NCBI RefSeq assembly: GCF_042680125.1
Contig: NZ_JBHTNY010000013.1
Reading direction: 5' to 3' (one strand)
Source of the DNA: Robinsoniella peoriensis
Lineage (GTDB): Bacteria; Bacillota; Clostridia; Lachnospirales; Lachnospiraceae
DNA length: 64,000 bases
The first letter of the stretch is position 1. Each line of letters starts with the position of its first letter. The notes under the pieces were generated by a model that saw only the letters and a program-made list of their open reading frames with translations, did not search any database and was not told where the DNA came from. A program made the translations under genes and the position numbers. This document shows positions 35,269 through 43,307 of this stretch, piece after piece.

Positions 35269-36486
35269 CTAAGCAACAAGACGCTCCTGTTGCTTCTCTT
35301 TATTCAAGCGTTTCATCTCTGACATTGCGGAATCAAATGTTGCGTGTGCGTAATAGTTCAGCGTCATGGCTATATTTGCATGCCCCATAATGTATTGTAA
35401 TGCTTTTGGGTTCATTCCTGCATTTGCATAGTTGGTACAGAATGTATGTCGCAAACTATGTGGAGTGATGTGTGGTAACTTATCATCATTATACTTGTTG
35501 TATTTCTTAACAAGACCTTTCATCATACCATTATAGTCACTCGCCACTTTTGGATAGTTCTTTCTATTAAGAAAGAGGAAATCACTATATCCATCAATCT
35601 CAACACGCTTATCATTCTTTCGATTCGCTAACACTCGCTTAAATGCTTGATAGGCTTCTTCAACCATAGGAACTTGACGTTCACCACTTTTGGTCTTTGG
35701 TGTTTCAATGTAGTACCCAATTTCAGTATCTCTCAATAGCTGATGGTCTATATTGACAAGACGATTCTCAAAATCTAAATCTGGAAGTGTCAAACCACCA
35801 AACTCTGAAATACGAAGACCTGTTTTTAAGAGTATCAGAATTTCATCATAATTTTTGCTGTAGGTTTTATCAGCTTTCGCAAAGGCTAACAGTTTTTCTT
35901 CCTGTTCTCCTGTTAGTACGGTCTTAGGGACAGTATCATCATCAAGAACTGCATTCAGTTGAAAGTCAAATGGATTCTTCCGAACACAATCATCTTGTAT
36001 CGCAATGTAGAATGAAGCCTTTAAAGAACGTTTATAGTTATTGATGGTTTGATAGGCATAACCATTTTCACTCATTCTAATCGCCCATTCTTTAGCGTCT
36101 GATGGTTTAATACTATCAATACTTCTTGCACCTAACTTGTCTTTCTTCAAAATATCCATAAGATATTTGCGTCCAGTTTCAGTATTTTTTCTAACCTTTG
36201 GTCTTTGAGCGTTCTGTTTTGCGTAAAGCTGGCAGAGTGTCATTTTCTTTCCTACAACATCAATACCATCATGAATGTCTTTCTGTAACTCTGCGATTTT
36301 CTCCCTAAGTGAGATACAATCACGCTTTCCTGCTGGTACTCTGTCTGTAGCCACAAGTTTCCACGAGTAAACAAATTGCGGTTCTCCAAATGAATCTGTA
36401 TATTTGTATAAGTATCTTCCGTCTTTTCGTTGGCTCTCTCCAGTCTTTAAAATTCGACCTTTATTGTCACGTCTTTTTTCTGACAT
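35269..36486 (-). CDS. int: Tn916-type tyrosine integrase
   Basis: 405 aa, identical in length to Tn916 Int. It has an N-terminal arm-site-binding domain (about 1-70), a core-binding SAM-like domain and a C-terminal catalytic domain with Arg in KTGLRISEFGG, HxxR in THHSLR-like TPHSLRHTFC and the nucleophile Tyr in AMTLNYYAHATF (Tyr379 by family numbering). It excises and integrates the element. It is adjacent to xis and the element end; repeats of AGTGGTAAAT/AGTAGTAAAT type just downstream (35234-35255) match the arm sites it binds. Confidence 0.97.
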   Translation of the reverse strand: MSEKRRDNKGRILKTGESQRKDGRYLYKYTDSFGEPQFVYSWKLVATDRVPAGKRDCISLREKIAELQKDIHDGIDVVGKKMTLCQLYAKQNAQRPKVRKNTETGRKYLMDILKKDKLGARSIDSIKPSDAKEWAIRMSENGYAYQTINNYKRSLKASFYIAIQDDCVRKNPFDFQLNAVLDDDTVPKTVLTGEQEEKLLAFAKADKTYSKNYDEILILLKTGLRISEFGGLTLPDLDFENRLVNIDHQLLRDTEIGYYIETPKTKSGERQVPMVEEAYQAFKRVLANRKNDKRVEIDGYSDFLFLNRKNYPKVASDYNGMMKGLVKKYNKYNDDKLPHITPHSLRHTFCTNYANAGMNPKALQYIMGHANIAMTLNYYAHATFDSAMSEMKRLNKEKQQERLVA

Positions 36487-36567
36487 GGCATTTGCTCCTT
36501 TCCATTATGGAAAGAGCCCTGATACGACTTAATACTATTTTATCATATACAAGACCCTTTGGCTACG

Positions 36568-36771
36568 CTAGATTGCATTCAATGTATCTATAATTTTTTC
36601 AAATTGTTTTCGTTTAACCTGAATACGATTGCCATTCATAATCAGCCAGTTTGCATTTTTATTTTCTTCTGCCAAACGACGCAGCTTGTTTTCGCCAATA
36701 CGAAAATATTTTGACGCTTCTTCAATAGTTAGGGTATAACGCTCCCAAATCGGAATGTCAGTCTGCTTCAT
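36568..36771 (-). CDS. xis: Tn916-type excisionase
   Basis: 67 aa winged-helix excisionase: ERYTLTIEEASKYFRIGENKLRRLAEE is the DNA-binding helix-turn-helix. It bends DNA at the element ends to favour excision by Int. It lies 82 bp upstream of int. AAAGGAGG precedes the ATG. Confidence 0.95.
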   Translation of the reverse strand: MKQTDIPIWERYTLTIEEASKYFRIGENKLRRLAEENKNANWLIMNGNRIQVKRKQFEKIIDTLNAI

Positions 36772-37227
36772 AAAATCCTCCTTTCCAAATCACTTATTGG
36801 ATTTCATAAAAGTTGTTTTACAAGCAATCGAACAGCTCTAGCAAAGCTCACGGGAGTTCCACCCCTGCATGGTTCTCATGTAGCCATACTCATTGCCTGC
36901 GACGCTTTTAACGCTCGGACTATTGACTGTATGGGAGTATCATTATCACGATAAGAAAGTCGTCGCTGGCAATCCTGCTAAAGATTGTTTTTCGGAACAC
37001 TAACTGAAACGCTCGCTATCTTTAGAAGATAGGTCATGGCGGTTAGCTCCGTTGGCTCTTTTCTTATCGAAACGTATTCAATTACTTTTATTCAGTTTTC
37101 AAAGAACAATGGCTCGTTAGCCTATCAAAACACATTGAAAGCTCAATATGCTTTGATGGAATAACAAACCTCCCTGTTCGGGAAGCGTGGAATAGTATGG
37201 CACGCTTCCACGAAAAGAGAGAGGTTA
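36772..37227. other. 456-bp non-coding stretch between orf8 and xis
   Basis: No ORF with a ribosome site is seen on either strand. The stretch contains the Pxis region expected in Tn916 and a GGGAAGCGTGG...CCACGCTTCC inverted pair at about 37179-37210 (GAAGCGTGG/CCACGCTTC), probably a terminator or mRNA hairpin after orf8. Confidence 0.5.
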
Positions 37228-37458
37228 TTACTTAATTTCAAATGACAGAATCTTTGTAATCAGTCTGGTTTCCATTCTTCCACGTAAGACTTCATCAACG
37301 ACCATACTTTGATTGCCATATTCATCTTTCATAAGTCGTAGGGAACGTTTCGTTATGTACCCTCTGTAATGATGTAGAATCTGGTTAATCGCTTCTGTAT
37401 CGCCATCTGTTGCCTTTACAATGAGAGGAAAGGGAATCATAGGATATTGTGTTTTCAT
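37228..37458 (-). CDS. orf8: Tn916 Orf8-like helix-turn-helix protein
   Basis: 76 aa. PFPLIVKATDGDTEAINQILHHYRGYI is typical of the N-terminal region of small sigma-like or HTH_16 helix-turn-helix proteins of conjugative elements. Its start overlaps the end of orf7 by 4 nt, so they are co-translated. In Tn916 orf7 and orf8 promote transcription through xis-int and, after circularisation, into the transfer genes. Confidence 0.93.
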   Translation of the reverse strand: MKTQYPMIPFPLIVKATDGDTEAINQILHHYRGYITKRSLRLMKDEYGNQSMVVDEVLRGRMETRLITKILSFEIK

Positions 37459-37877
37459 TCTTCAAATTCCTCCATAAACTTTTTGATTAAGGCTAGTCCA
37501 CTGGTTCTATGCCGATAGACAGTAGAACGGTTCAATTTCAACAGGTCTGCAATTTCTGAATCGCTCATGTCCATAAAGTAAAACAGCAGTAGAATTTCAC
37601 GTTTCTTGTCTGGCAACTCACGTAATGCTTCACTCAATAAATCATTTTCAACACCAACTGATATTCCATTGAGTGTAAAAATCTGAAAGTCAGTTGAATA
37701 GTTATCTGTTGTCGCAAACTGGCTAACAAGATAATCGCCAACATCAGAAAAGGACACTTCACGCTTTGCGATCCTTGAAAGATAAAGCAGATAATTCTTT
37801 CGCTCGTCTTCCATAGCACGTTTACAGATATAGTCAAACTGATTTTCTATTGTGGTCTGAAAAAAAGATGGTTTCAT
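37455..37877 (-). CDS. orf7: Tn916 Orf7-like sigma-70-family regulator
   Basis: 140 aa with a sigma-70 region 4 helix-turn-helix (ALRELPDKKREILLLFYFMDMSDSEIADLLKLNRSTVYRHR). The start at 37877 (MKPSFFQTTIENQ) is chosen because GGGGG lies 8 nt upstream and the length then equals the Tn916 protein. It drives transcription of the excision and transfer genes. Confidence 0.93.
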   Translation of the reverse strand: MKPSFFQTTIENQFDYICKRAMEDERKNYLLYLSRIAKREVSFSDVGDYLVSQFATTDNYSTDFQIFTLNGISVGVENDLLSEALRELPDKKREILLLFYFMDMSDSEIADLLKLNRSTVYRHRTSGLALIKKFMEEFEE

Positions 37878-38381
37878 GTTTCTCACCCCCTTTCTGTCTA
37901 GGAAAGGAAGTGAGCCTTGCTCTTTTATCTCCTTTCACTCTTAGTCCCAATGTGAAAGGGGGATTTGTTGCATTACTGATGAATAAACTTTGTAAAAAAG
38001 TTCTGAATAACCAAAAAAGCACACAAACAGATTGATTTCTCTGTTTACATGCTTTTATTTTTCTATCTATATGATTTATAAAACCACATTGGTGGACGTA
38101 CTTATCTATTGCAGATAGACGACTTTTTTTGATAAATACTCAATGTGGGGAACTTGATTGTATGTGATATACTTCATGGCGACTTTGACCTCCAACAAAC
38201 CGCCATTTGGAAGTAAGATACAATATTTTAACAGCATAAATAGCACTACCATATAACGGTTTTTTTTATTGGCGTTTAGTAGTGCTTTTTATTAAATATG
38301 AACCTATAAACTATATAACATGTTTTTCTATACCTGTTTCTAATTCAATAGGAACAGTAAAATGTATAGAGGTGGTCTACT
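37878..38381. other. 504-bp regulatory gap between divergent orf7 and orf9
   Basis: No gene seen. It should contain the orf7 and orf9 promoters known from Tn916. A stem AGCACTAC (38242-38249)/GTAGTGCT (38279-38286) followed by T residues, and a TATCTATTGCAGATAG hairpin near 38104-38119 followed by a T-run, look like terminators in front of orf9. Confidence 0.55.
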
Positions 38382-38735
38382 ATGCGTAAAAAAGAAGATA
38401 AATATGATTTTAGAGCCTTTGGTTTAGCCATTAAAGAAGCTCGATTGAAACGAGGTTTAACTCGTGAACAAGTGGGAGCATTGATTGAAATTGACCCACG
38501 TTACTTAACTAATATTGAAAATAAGGGGCAACACCCCAGCATACAAGTTCTTTATGACCTTGTATCGTTACTTCATGTTTCCGTTGATGAATTTTTCTTA
38601 CCTGCTAATAACTTGGTAAAAAGCACCCGACGATTACAGATAGAGAAATACATGGATAGCTTTACAGACAAAGAACTATCCTTAATGGAATCTTTAGCCA
38701 GCGGTATCAACGAAGCAAGAAACATCGAAGACTAA
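38382..38735 (+). CDS. orf9: Tn916 Orf9-like XRE repressor
   Basis: 117 aa with an N-terminal XRE helix-turn-helix (LTREQVGALIEIDPRYLTNIENKGQHPS). It is the only gene of the element on the plus strand. In Tn916 it is the repressor of the orf7 promoter, relieved when transcription from tet(M) runs through this region. AGAGGTGG precedes the ATG. Confidence 0.95.
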   Translation: MRKKEDKYDFRAFGLAIKEARLKRGLTREQVGALIEIDPRYLTNIENKGQHPSIQVLYDLVSLLHVSVDEFFLPANNLVKSTRRLQIEKYMDSFTDKELSLMESLASGINEARNIED

Positions 38736-38760
38736 TTAAAAGAATCCATACATAACGGAA

Positions 38761-38805
38761 AGAGCCGATAAAATGAGATTGTATTAATCTCATTTTATCG
38801 GCTCT
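38761..38805. terminator. long hairpin between orf9 and orf6
   Basis: Perfect 19-bp inverted repeat (38761-38779 with 38787-38805) with a 7-nt loop; the right arm overlaps the last codons of orf6. It can limit both tetM-side and orf9 transcripts. Confidence 0.85.
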
Positions 38806-38983
38806 GCGTCTTTGCGTCTGGCTCTGTAATCACAGTTACTTTGAACTGCTTTATTTCAATTAAATTTTCTTGTCTGCATTTCGGACAATAGAGGGGGAAT
38901 TTTTTTAATTCAGTATCTTCCCTTATCTTTAATCGTGTTTTATTTCCACATACAGGACACAATATCCACTTGTAGTTTATAAT
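38795..38983 (-). CDS. orf6: Tn916 Orf6-like cysteine-rich KTR protein
   Basis: 62 aa, too short for usual gene calling and lacking an ATG. Reading from ATT 38983, with a perfect AGGAGG 8 nt upstream, gives INYKWILCPVCGN, then a KTRLKIREDTELKKFPLYC stretch and CPKCRQENLIEIKQF: two CxxC zinc-ribbon knuckles around a KTR motif. The function is unknown; it is found downstream of tet(M) in Tn916 relatives. An ATT start is unusual but the ribosome site is excellent. Confidence 0.8.
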   Translation of the reverse strand: MINYKWILCPVCGNKTRLKIREDTELKKFPLYCPKCRQENLIEIKQFKVTVITEPDAKTQSR

Positions 38984-39080
38984 AACTATCTCCTCCTTTA
39001 CACTTTAATTCAAATCTTTATTAAAGAATATTTCATCTTATTTAACAAGAAACCATATTTATATAACAACATAAAATACA

Positions 39081-41000
39081 CTAAGTTATTTTATTGAACA
39101 TATATCGTACTTTATCTATCCGACTATTTGGACGACGGGGCTGGCAAACAGGTTCACCGGTAGTAACATGGTACCCTTTTAACTCTGTTAAACAAACACT
39201 ACGTCCATTTGTAAAGAAAGTTAAATCACTACGATATTCTTGAATACACCGAGCAGGGATTTCTCCACTAAGAATGACCTCATTATTTTTCAATTGAGTG
39301 TCTACGATGTTCGCACAATATTTAGGAGCATCGTTGTATGCTCGTGAAAGATATTCCTGTGGCGCATAAATTTTAAAACTAAGATATGGCTCTAACAATT
39401 CTGTTCCAGCTTTTTTTAAGACTTGTTCCAATACAATAGGAGCAAGCATCCGAAAATCTGCTGGGGTACTAACAGGGCTATAGTATAAGCCATACTTAAA
39501 ACAGATTTTACAGTCCGTCACATTCCAACCATACAATCCTTGTTCACAGCCATAGCGTATCCCCTCCATAACTGCATTTTGAAACGATTGATTTAAGTAT
39601 CCAAGAGAAACCGAGCTCTCATACTGTACTCCGCTCCCTAATGGAAGCTGTGCTACAGATAGACCAATGGAAGCCCAGAAAGGATTCGGTGGAACTTCGA
39701 TGTGAATGGTATACTCTGCTTTTTTTAACGGTCTTTCCATATAAATGACTGTAGGCTCTTTTATTTCTATCTCCACATGATACTTTTCTTGCAGCAGAGC
39801 ACAAGTCACTTCCATTTGTACTTTCCCTAAGAAAGAAAGTATGATTTCATGTGTCGCAGAATCCACATAATATCGCAGAAGCGGGTCACTGTCGGAGATT
39901 TCTAAAAGTGCATCAAGTAACATTTCCCTTTGTTGAGGTTTGCTCGGTTCAACAGTCGTTTGCAGCAGAGGGAGGGGATTTTCAATTCTCTCTCTCTGTG
40001 GCAATAGCTTTGTATCTCCAAGAACACTATTTAACTTCAAAAACTCATTCTGCAAAATAACAATTTCCCCGGAATAAGCCTTATCAATTTTACATAATTC
40101 ACCATTTATTGAAGTATACATTTCTGTAATTTTTATTTTTTCCTTTTCCGATATTCTAACCGAATCTCGCAAATGCAGTACGCCACTATAAAGACGTATA
40201 TATGCAAGACGCTGTCTTTTTTCCGAATACTCAATTTTGAAAACTTTTCCGCAAAGTTCAGACTGACCTCGATGTGTTGATGAATAAAATTTATTCGTAA
40301 TCACTTCTATAAGGTTATCAATCCCTATATTGTTTTTTGCACTTCCGTGATAAACAGGGAACAGGGAACAATTATGAAATCTTATGCTTTCCTCTTGTTC
40401 GAGTTCTAATGCTTCCAATAATTTCCCAGACGTATATTTCTCCAAAAGGTAATCATTTCCTTCTATTACCATATCCCATTGTTCAGATTCGGTAAAGTTC
40501 ATTACACGCATATTAGGATGCAGTTCTACCTTCTGTTTGATTACAATTTCCGCAGAAAGTTTCTCTTTAATATCCTGATAAACCGTTGATAAATCAATTC
40601 CATTTTGGTCAATCTTATTGATAAAAAAGATTGTGGGAATACCTATTTTCCTAAGTGCATGAAACAATATACGAGTTTGTGCTTGTACGCCATCTTTTGC
40701 AGAAATCAGTAGAATTGCCCCATCTAATACTGATAATGAACGATATACTTCTGCTAAAAAATCCATATGTCCTGGCGTGTCTATGATGTTCATCTTAGTA
40801 TTTTTCCACTGAAAAGAGGTTATCGCCGTCTGAATTGTAATTCCTCTCTGACGTTCTAAAAGCGTATTATCCGTTTTCGTTGTACCTCTGTCCACGCTTC
40901 CTAATTCTGTAATCGCTCCACTGTTATATAATAAGCTTTCTGTTAAGGTAGTTTTTCCCGCATCAACATGAGCTAAAACTCCAATATTAATAATTTTCAT
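39081..41000 (-). CDS. tet(M): ribosomal protection protein Tet(M), tetracycline resistance
   Basis: 639 aa, full length. This EF-G-like GTPase removes tetracycline from the ribosome. G-domain motifs: HVDAGKTT (about 11-18), NIIDTPGHMDF and FFINKIDQNG; the C-terminal SPVSTPADFR loop region and the YMFNKIT end match Tet(M). The start is set at 41000 (MKIINIGVLAHVDAG) because GGAGG lies 8 nt upstream; the earlier in-frame ATG overlaps that site. Some positions (for example GLSVAQLPLGS, PNMRVMNFTE) differ from the Tn916 allele as I remember it, which would fit the mosaic nature of tet(M). Expression is controlled by the leader/attenuator upstream. Confidence 0.98.
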   Translation of the reverse strand: MKIINIGVLAHVDAGKTTLTESLLYNSGAITELGSVDRGTTKTDNTLLERQRGITIQTAITSFQWKNTKMNIIDTPGHMDFLAEVYRSLSVLDGAILLISAKDGVQAQTRILFHALRKIGIPTIFFINKIDQNGIDLSTVYQDIKEKLSAEIVIKQKVELHPNMRVMNFTESEQWDMVIEGNDYLLEKYTSGKLLEALELEQEESIRFHNCSLFPVYHGSAKNNIGIDNLIEVITNKFYSSTHRGQSELCGKVFKIEYSEKRQRLAYIRLYSGVLHLRDSVRISEKEKIKITEMYTSINGELCKIDKAYSGEIVILQNEFLKLNSVLGDTKLLPQRERIENPLPLLQTTVEPSKPQQREMLLDALLEISDSDPLLRYYVDSATHEIILSFLGKVQMEVTCALLQEKYHVEIEIKEPTVIYMERPLKKAEYTIHIEVPPNPFWASIGLSVAQLPLGSGVQYESSVSLGYLNQSFQNAVMEGIRYGCEQGLYGWNVTDCKICFKYGLYYSPVSTPADFRMLAPIVLEQVLKKAGTELLEPYLSFKIYAPQEYLSRAYNDAPKYCANIVDTQLKNNEVILSGEIPARCIQEYRSDLTFFTNGRSVCLTELKGYHVTTGEPVCQPRRPNSRIDKVRYMFNKIT

Positions 41001-41015
41001 GTGATTTTCCTCCAT

Positions 41016-41102
41016 TCAAAAGCCCAAAAGGGCATAAAAATCCCAGTGATAAATACTCTTATCACTGGGATTTTTATGCATAACCATAGGCATACAAAGC
41101 AT
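41016..41102 (-). CDS. orf12: tet(M) leader peptide (Orf12)
   Basis: 28 aa, MLCMPMVMHKNPSDKSIYHW then DFYALLGF, ending 15 bp before tet(M). Its coding region overlaps the large inverted repeat 41033-41078. In Tn916, tetracycline-slowed ribosomes on this peptide let polymerase read past the attenuator. Confidence 0.9.
   Translation of the reverse strand: MLCMPMVMHKNPSDKSIYHWDFYALLGF
41033..41078 (-). promoter_or_regulatory. tet(M) transcription attenuator
   Basis: Perfect 20-bp inverted repeat (41033-41052 with 41059-41078), loop ATACTC, with an A/T-rich base giving a T-run on the minus strand. It lies inside the leader-peptide gene. Confidence 0.88.
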
Positions 41103-41376
41103 ACAGATATTCTCCGGATACTTTAGAATCACATGATAAAGGTATTCTTAAACTGGGTACAAAAAACTAAGCCCTCCTAAAAAAGGACATCCAATTATTT
41201 GTTCCCACTATCAAATTGACAGTTTATTTAAGAATACCTTGCCGCATATTTATTAACTCCTTTTAAATAGATACTTAAATAATAGCACGTAAGAGCATAT
41301 TTGTAAAGGAATCTCCAATTTTTTATCAAAGAGAGTACGTGATTACAAAATAGCTGTAATAATGTACCAATATTTG

Positions 41377-42291
41377 TTATTCTATAATCTTCCAATTACT
41401 CCCGTTCTTTTCAAGTACCAAATCAAATTGAGATACCTGCGTTGCTTTGGTCTGCTGGTCGATATACTCCACTGTCAGCGATACCGTGACTTGATTATCC
41501 TTACGATTGTAAATAGGATTTACCAGTTCTTGAAAGATGTACTCTTTTCCGATTGGTTTTAATATCCCGTCATTCACATAGTAGGAAAGTTCACTGGCTG
41601 TCGCTGTAGGATAGAGCTTGAAGAACGTCGTTAAAAACTCATTGATTTCATTGGTTGTAATGGAATCAACCGTACCCTCACTTTCAATAGCTTTTGGTTT
41701 ATAGTCTGATTTCTTTGGTATGCTAGTAATGGTCGGATTCTTAATGAGGACCATATTTCCAGTACTGTCTACATAGACACTCACTATATAAGCAGAGTGG
41801 ACGGTCTTTGTATTTTCCCCCTCTGTAATGAGTTGGTCTACACTGTAGGTTACATCAAATTGATTGTCGCCATCTGCTTCTACCGTCCATATCTGAAATC
41901 CTTTTACAGAAGACGATACAGGAATATCTTTACGAACTGTATCGACATTCAGAGCTTGAAGTTCCTCTGTCAGATATGCTTTCAGGTTTTCTATGCGATT
42001 ATCAATGGACTTGTCGTTTAGTTCCCATGAATAGTAGACTTTCGCAAAGTTCTCTACAAAATTTTCCACATGATGAGTATCGACATATTCCTTTTCTATG
42101 ATGGTGGTTTCATGAATGGTATGGGTATCAATGGCTGTAAAGTGCTTGAATATCGCAAAGCTGAAACTAAGTCCTAAAAGTACCCATAGGACAATCACAA
42201 CCTTTTTACGAGGATTGACCTTATAGACACGAGGTTTCTTTTCCTTTGGTGTCTGTTTTTCTGTATTCTGATTTTTTCCGAATTTCATCAT
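41377..42291 (-). CDS. orf13: Tn916 Orf13-like conjugation protein (TcpC/VirB8-like)
   Basis: 304 aa. Basic cytoplasmic N-terminus, one membrane helix (about 30-50, VVIVLWVLLGLSFSFAIF) and two NTF2-like extracellular domains (about 75-180 and 205-300). TcpC-type proteins organise the conjugation machinery at the membrane. It is the last transfer gene before the tet(M) leader region. Confidence 0.9.
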   Translation of the reverse strand: MMKFGKNQNTEKQTPKEKKPRVYKVNPRKKVVIVLWVLLGLSFSFAIFKHFTAIDTHTIHETTIIEKEYVDTHHVENFVENFAKVYYSWELNDKSIDNRIENLKAYLTEELQALNVDTVRKDIPVSSSVKGFQIWTVEADGDNQFDVTYSVDQLITEGENTKTVHSAYIVSVYVDSTGNMVLIKNPTITSIPKKSDYKPKAIESEGTVDSITTNEINEFLTTFFKLYPTATASELSYYVNDGILKPIGKEYIFQELVNPIYNRKDNQVTVSLTVEYIDQQTKATQVSQFDLVLEKNGSNWKIIE

Positions 42292-42305
42292 TGAATCGTC
42301 CTTTC

Positions 42306-43307
42306 TTATTGTTTGATTCGTCCTGCTCCCACTAAATGCTGTTGCCAGTAAGAGCTTGTTAAGTCGGCATAACCGATAGGGTCGCCTGCATGAAACATAC
42401 GGTTATCGCCTAAATAAATCCCGATATGAGTAATATAAGAGCCAGCGTTATAGGTAGAATGAAAGAAAACCAAATCGCCGGCTTTTGCTTCCAATAATGG
42501 GATATGCCGGGTTACATCATATTGCTGTTGTGCTGTTCGTGGTAAGTTGATTCCAGCTTTTCCATACGTCCATTGTGTCAGTCCGCTACAATCAAAAGAG
42601 GTAGTCGGGGAAGCTCCGCCATAGACATACTTCCAGCCTTCAAATTTCAGAGCTTCGTCCATGATGGCTTGTACTGTATCATCATTAAACTCTGTTGTGA
42701 CAAGATACTGCGTTACCAGTTGCACATAAAACATATTCCCGTAATTGTATCGCCAGCCCCCATTGATAGGTATGGCTATGGGATTGGGGTAAGACACTTT
42801 TTCGTCACCCGAATACTCTTTTGAGAAACTTTGAGCCAGTTCAAAGGTATATTTATTCCCACGATTAGCCACATATCCTAAGAAACCACCACCATAATTG
42901 TAGGACTGGATAACCGATTCTAAATCTACACCAAGCCTTTCGCTACTGGCTAATAACTCACTGAAATACTTCACACCTTGCTTAATGGATTCTTCTGTAC
43001 TCAATGAATTAGGTGGAAGACCGAGGGATTCCGAGGACTGCATAACATCTTCTGCTGTACCACCCGATTCCACCTGTATAATCGCAAGAAGTATATTGAC
43101 GTATTCTTCAATTCCATATTCTTTGGCAACTTTTTCTACCATAGGCTTATGAGCCAGCACTTCTGCGGAAACATCCACACCGCCATAGTGAATGTTGGAA
43201 AAACCGCCATCTTGTTCATCTGAAAATAAAATGGCGACAAACAGAAGCAGTGAGAAGACCATCAAGAATAATCCCGAACCACCAATCACTAAAGTTTTCA
43301 GCTTCAT
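42306..43307 (-). CDS. orf14: Tn916 Orf14-like cell-wall hydrolase (lysozyme-like + NlpC/P60)
   Basis: 333 aa. Membrane anchor (about 5-27), lysozyme-like transglycosylase domain with catalytic Glu in AIIQVESGG, then a C-terminal NlpC/P60 endopeptidase with catalytic Cys (SFDCSGLTQW), His (YITHIGIYLG) and a third polar residue (MFHAGD). It locally opens peptidoglycan for the mating channel. ATGA-type overlap (43304-43307) with orf15. Confidence 0.95.
   Translation of the reverse strand: MKLKTLVIGGSGLFLMVFSLLLFVAILFSDEQDGGFSNIHYGGVDVSAEVLAHKPMVEKVAKEYGIEEYVNILLAIIQVESGGTAEDVMQSSESLGLPPNSLSTEESIKQGVKYFSELLASSERLGVDLESVIQSYNYGGGFLGYVANRGNKYTFELAQSFSKEYSGDEKVSYPNPIAIPINGGWRYNYGNMFYVQLVTQYLVTTEFNDDTVQAIMDEALKFEGWKYVYGGASPTTSFDCSGLTQWTYGKAGINLPRTAQQQYDVTRHIPLLEAKAGDLVFFHSTYNAGSYITHIGIYLGDNRMFHAGDPIGYADLTSSYWQQHLVGAGRIKQ

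Noticed and set aside
37834..38035. Overlapping small ORFs between orf7 and orf9
   Set aside because: They lie in the Tn916 promoter region, overlap on both strands and lack ribosome sites.
41001..41015. tet(M) start five codons upstream (MEENH)
   Set aside because: The upstream ATG overlaps the GGAGG ribosome site, which serves the ATG at 41000, giving the known 639 aa.
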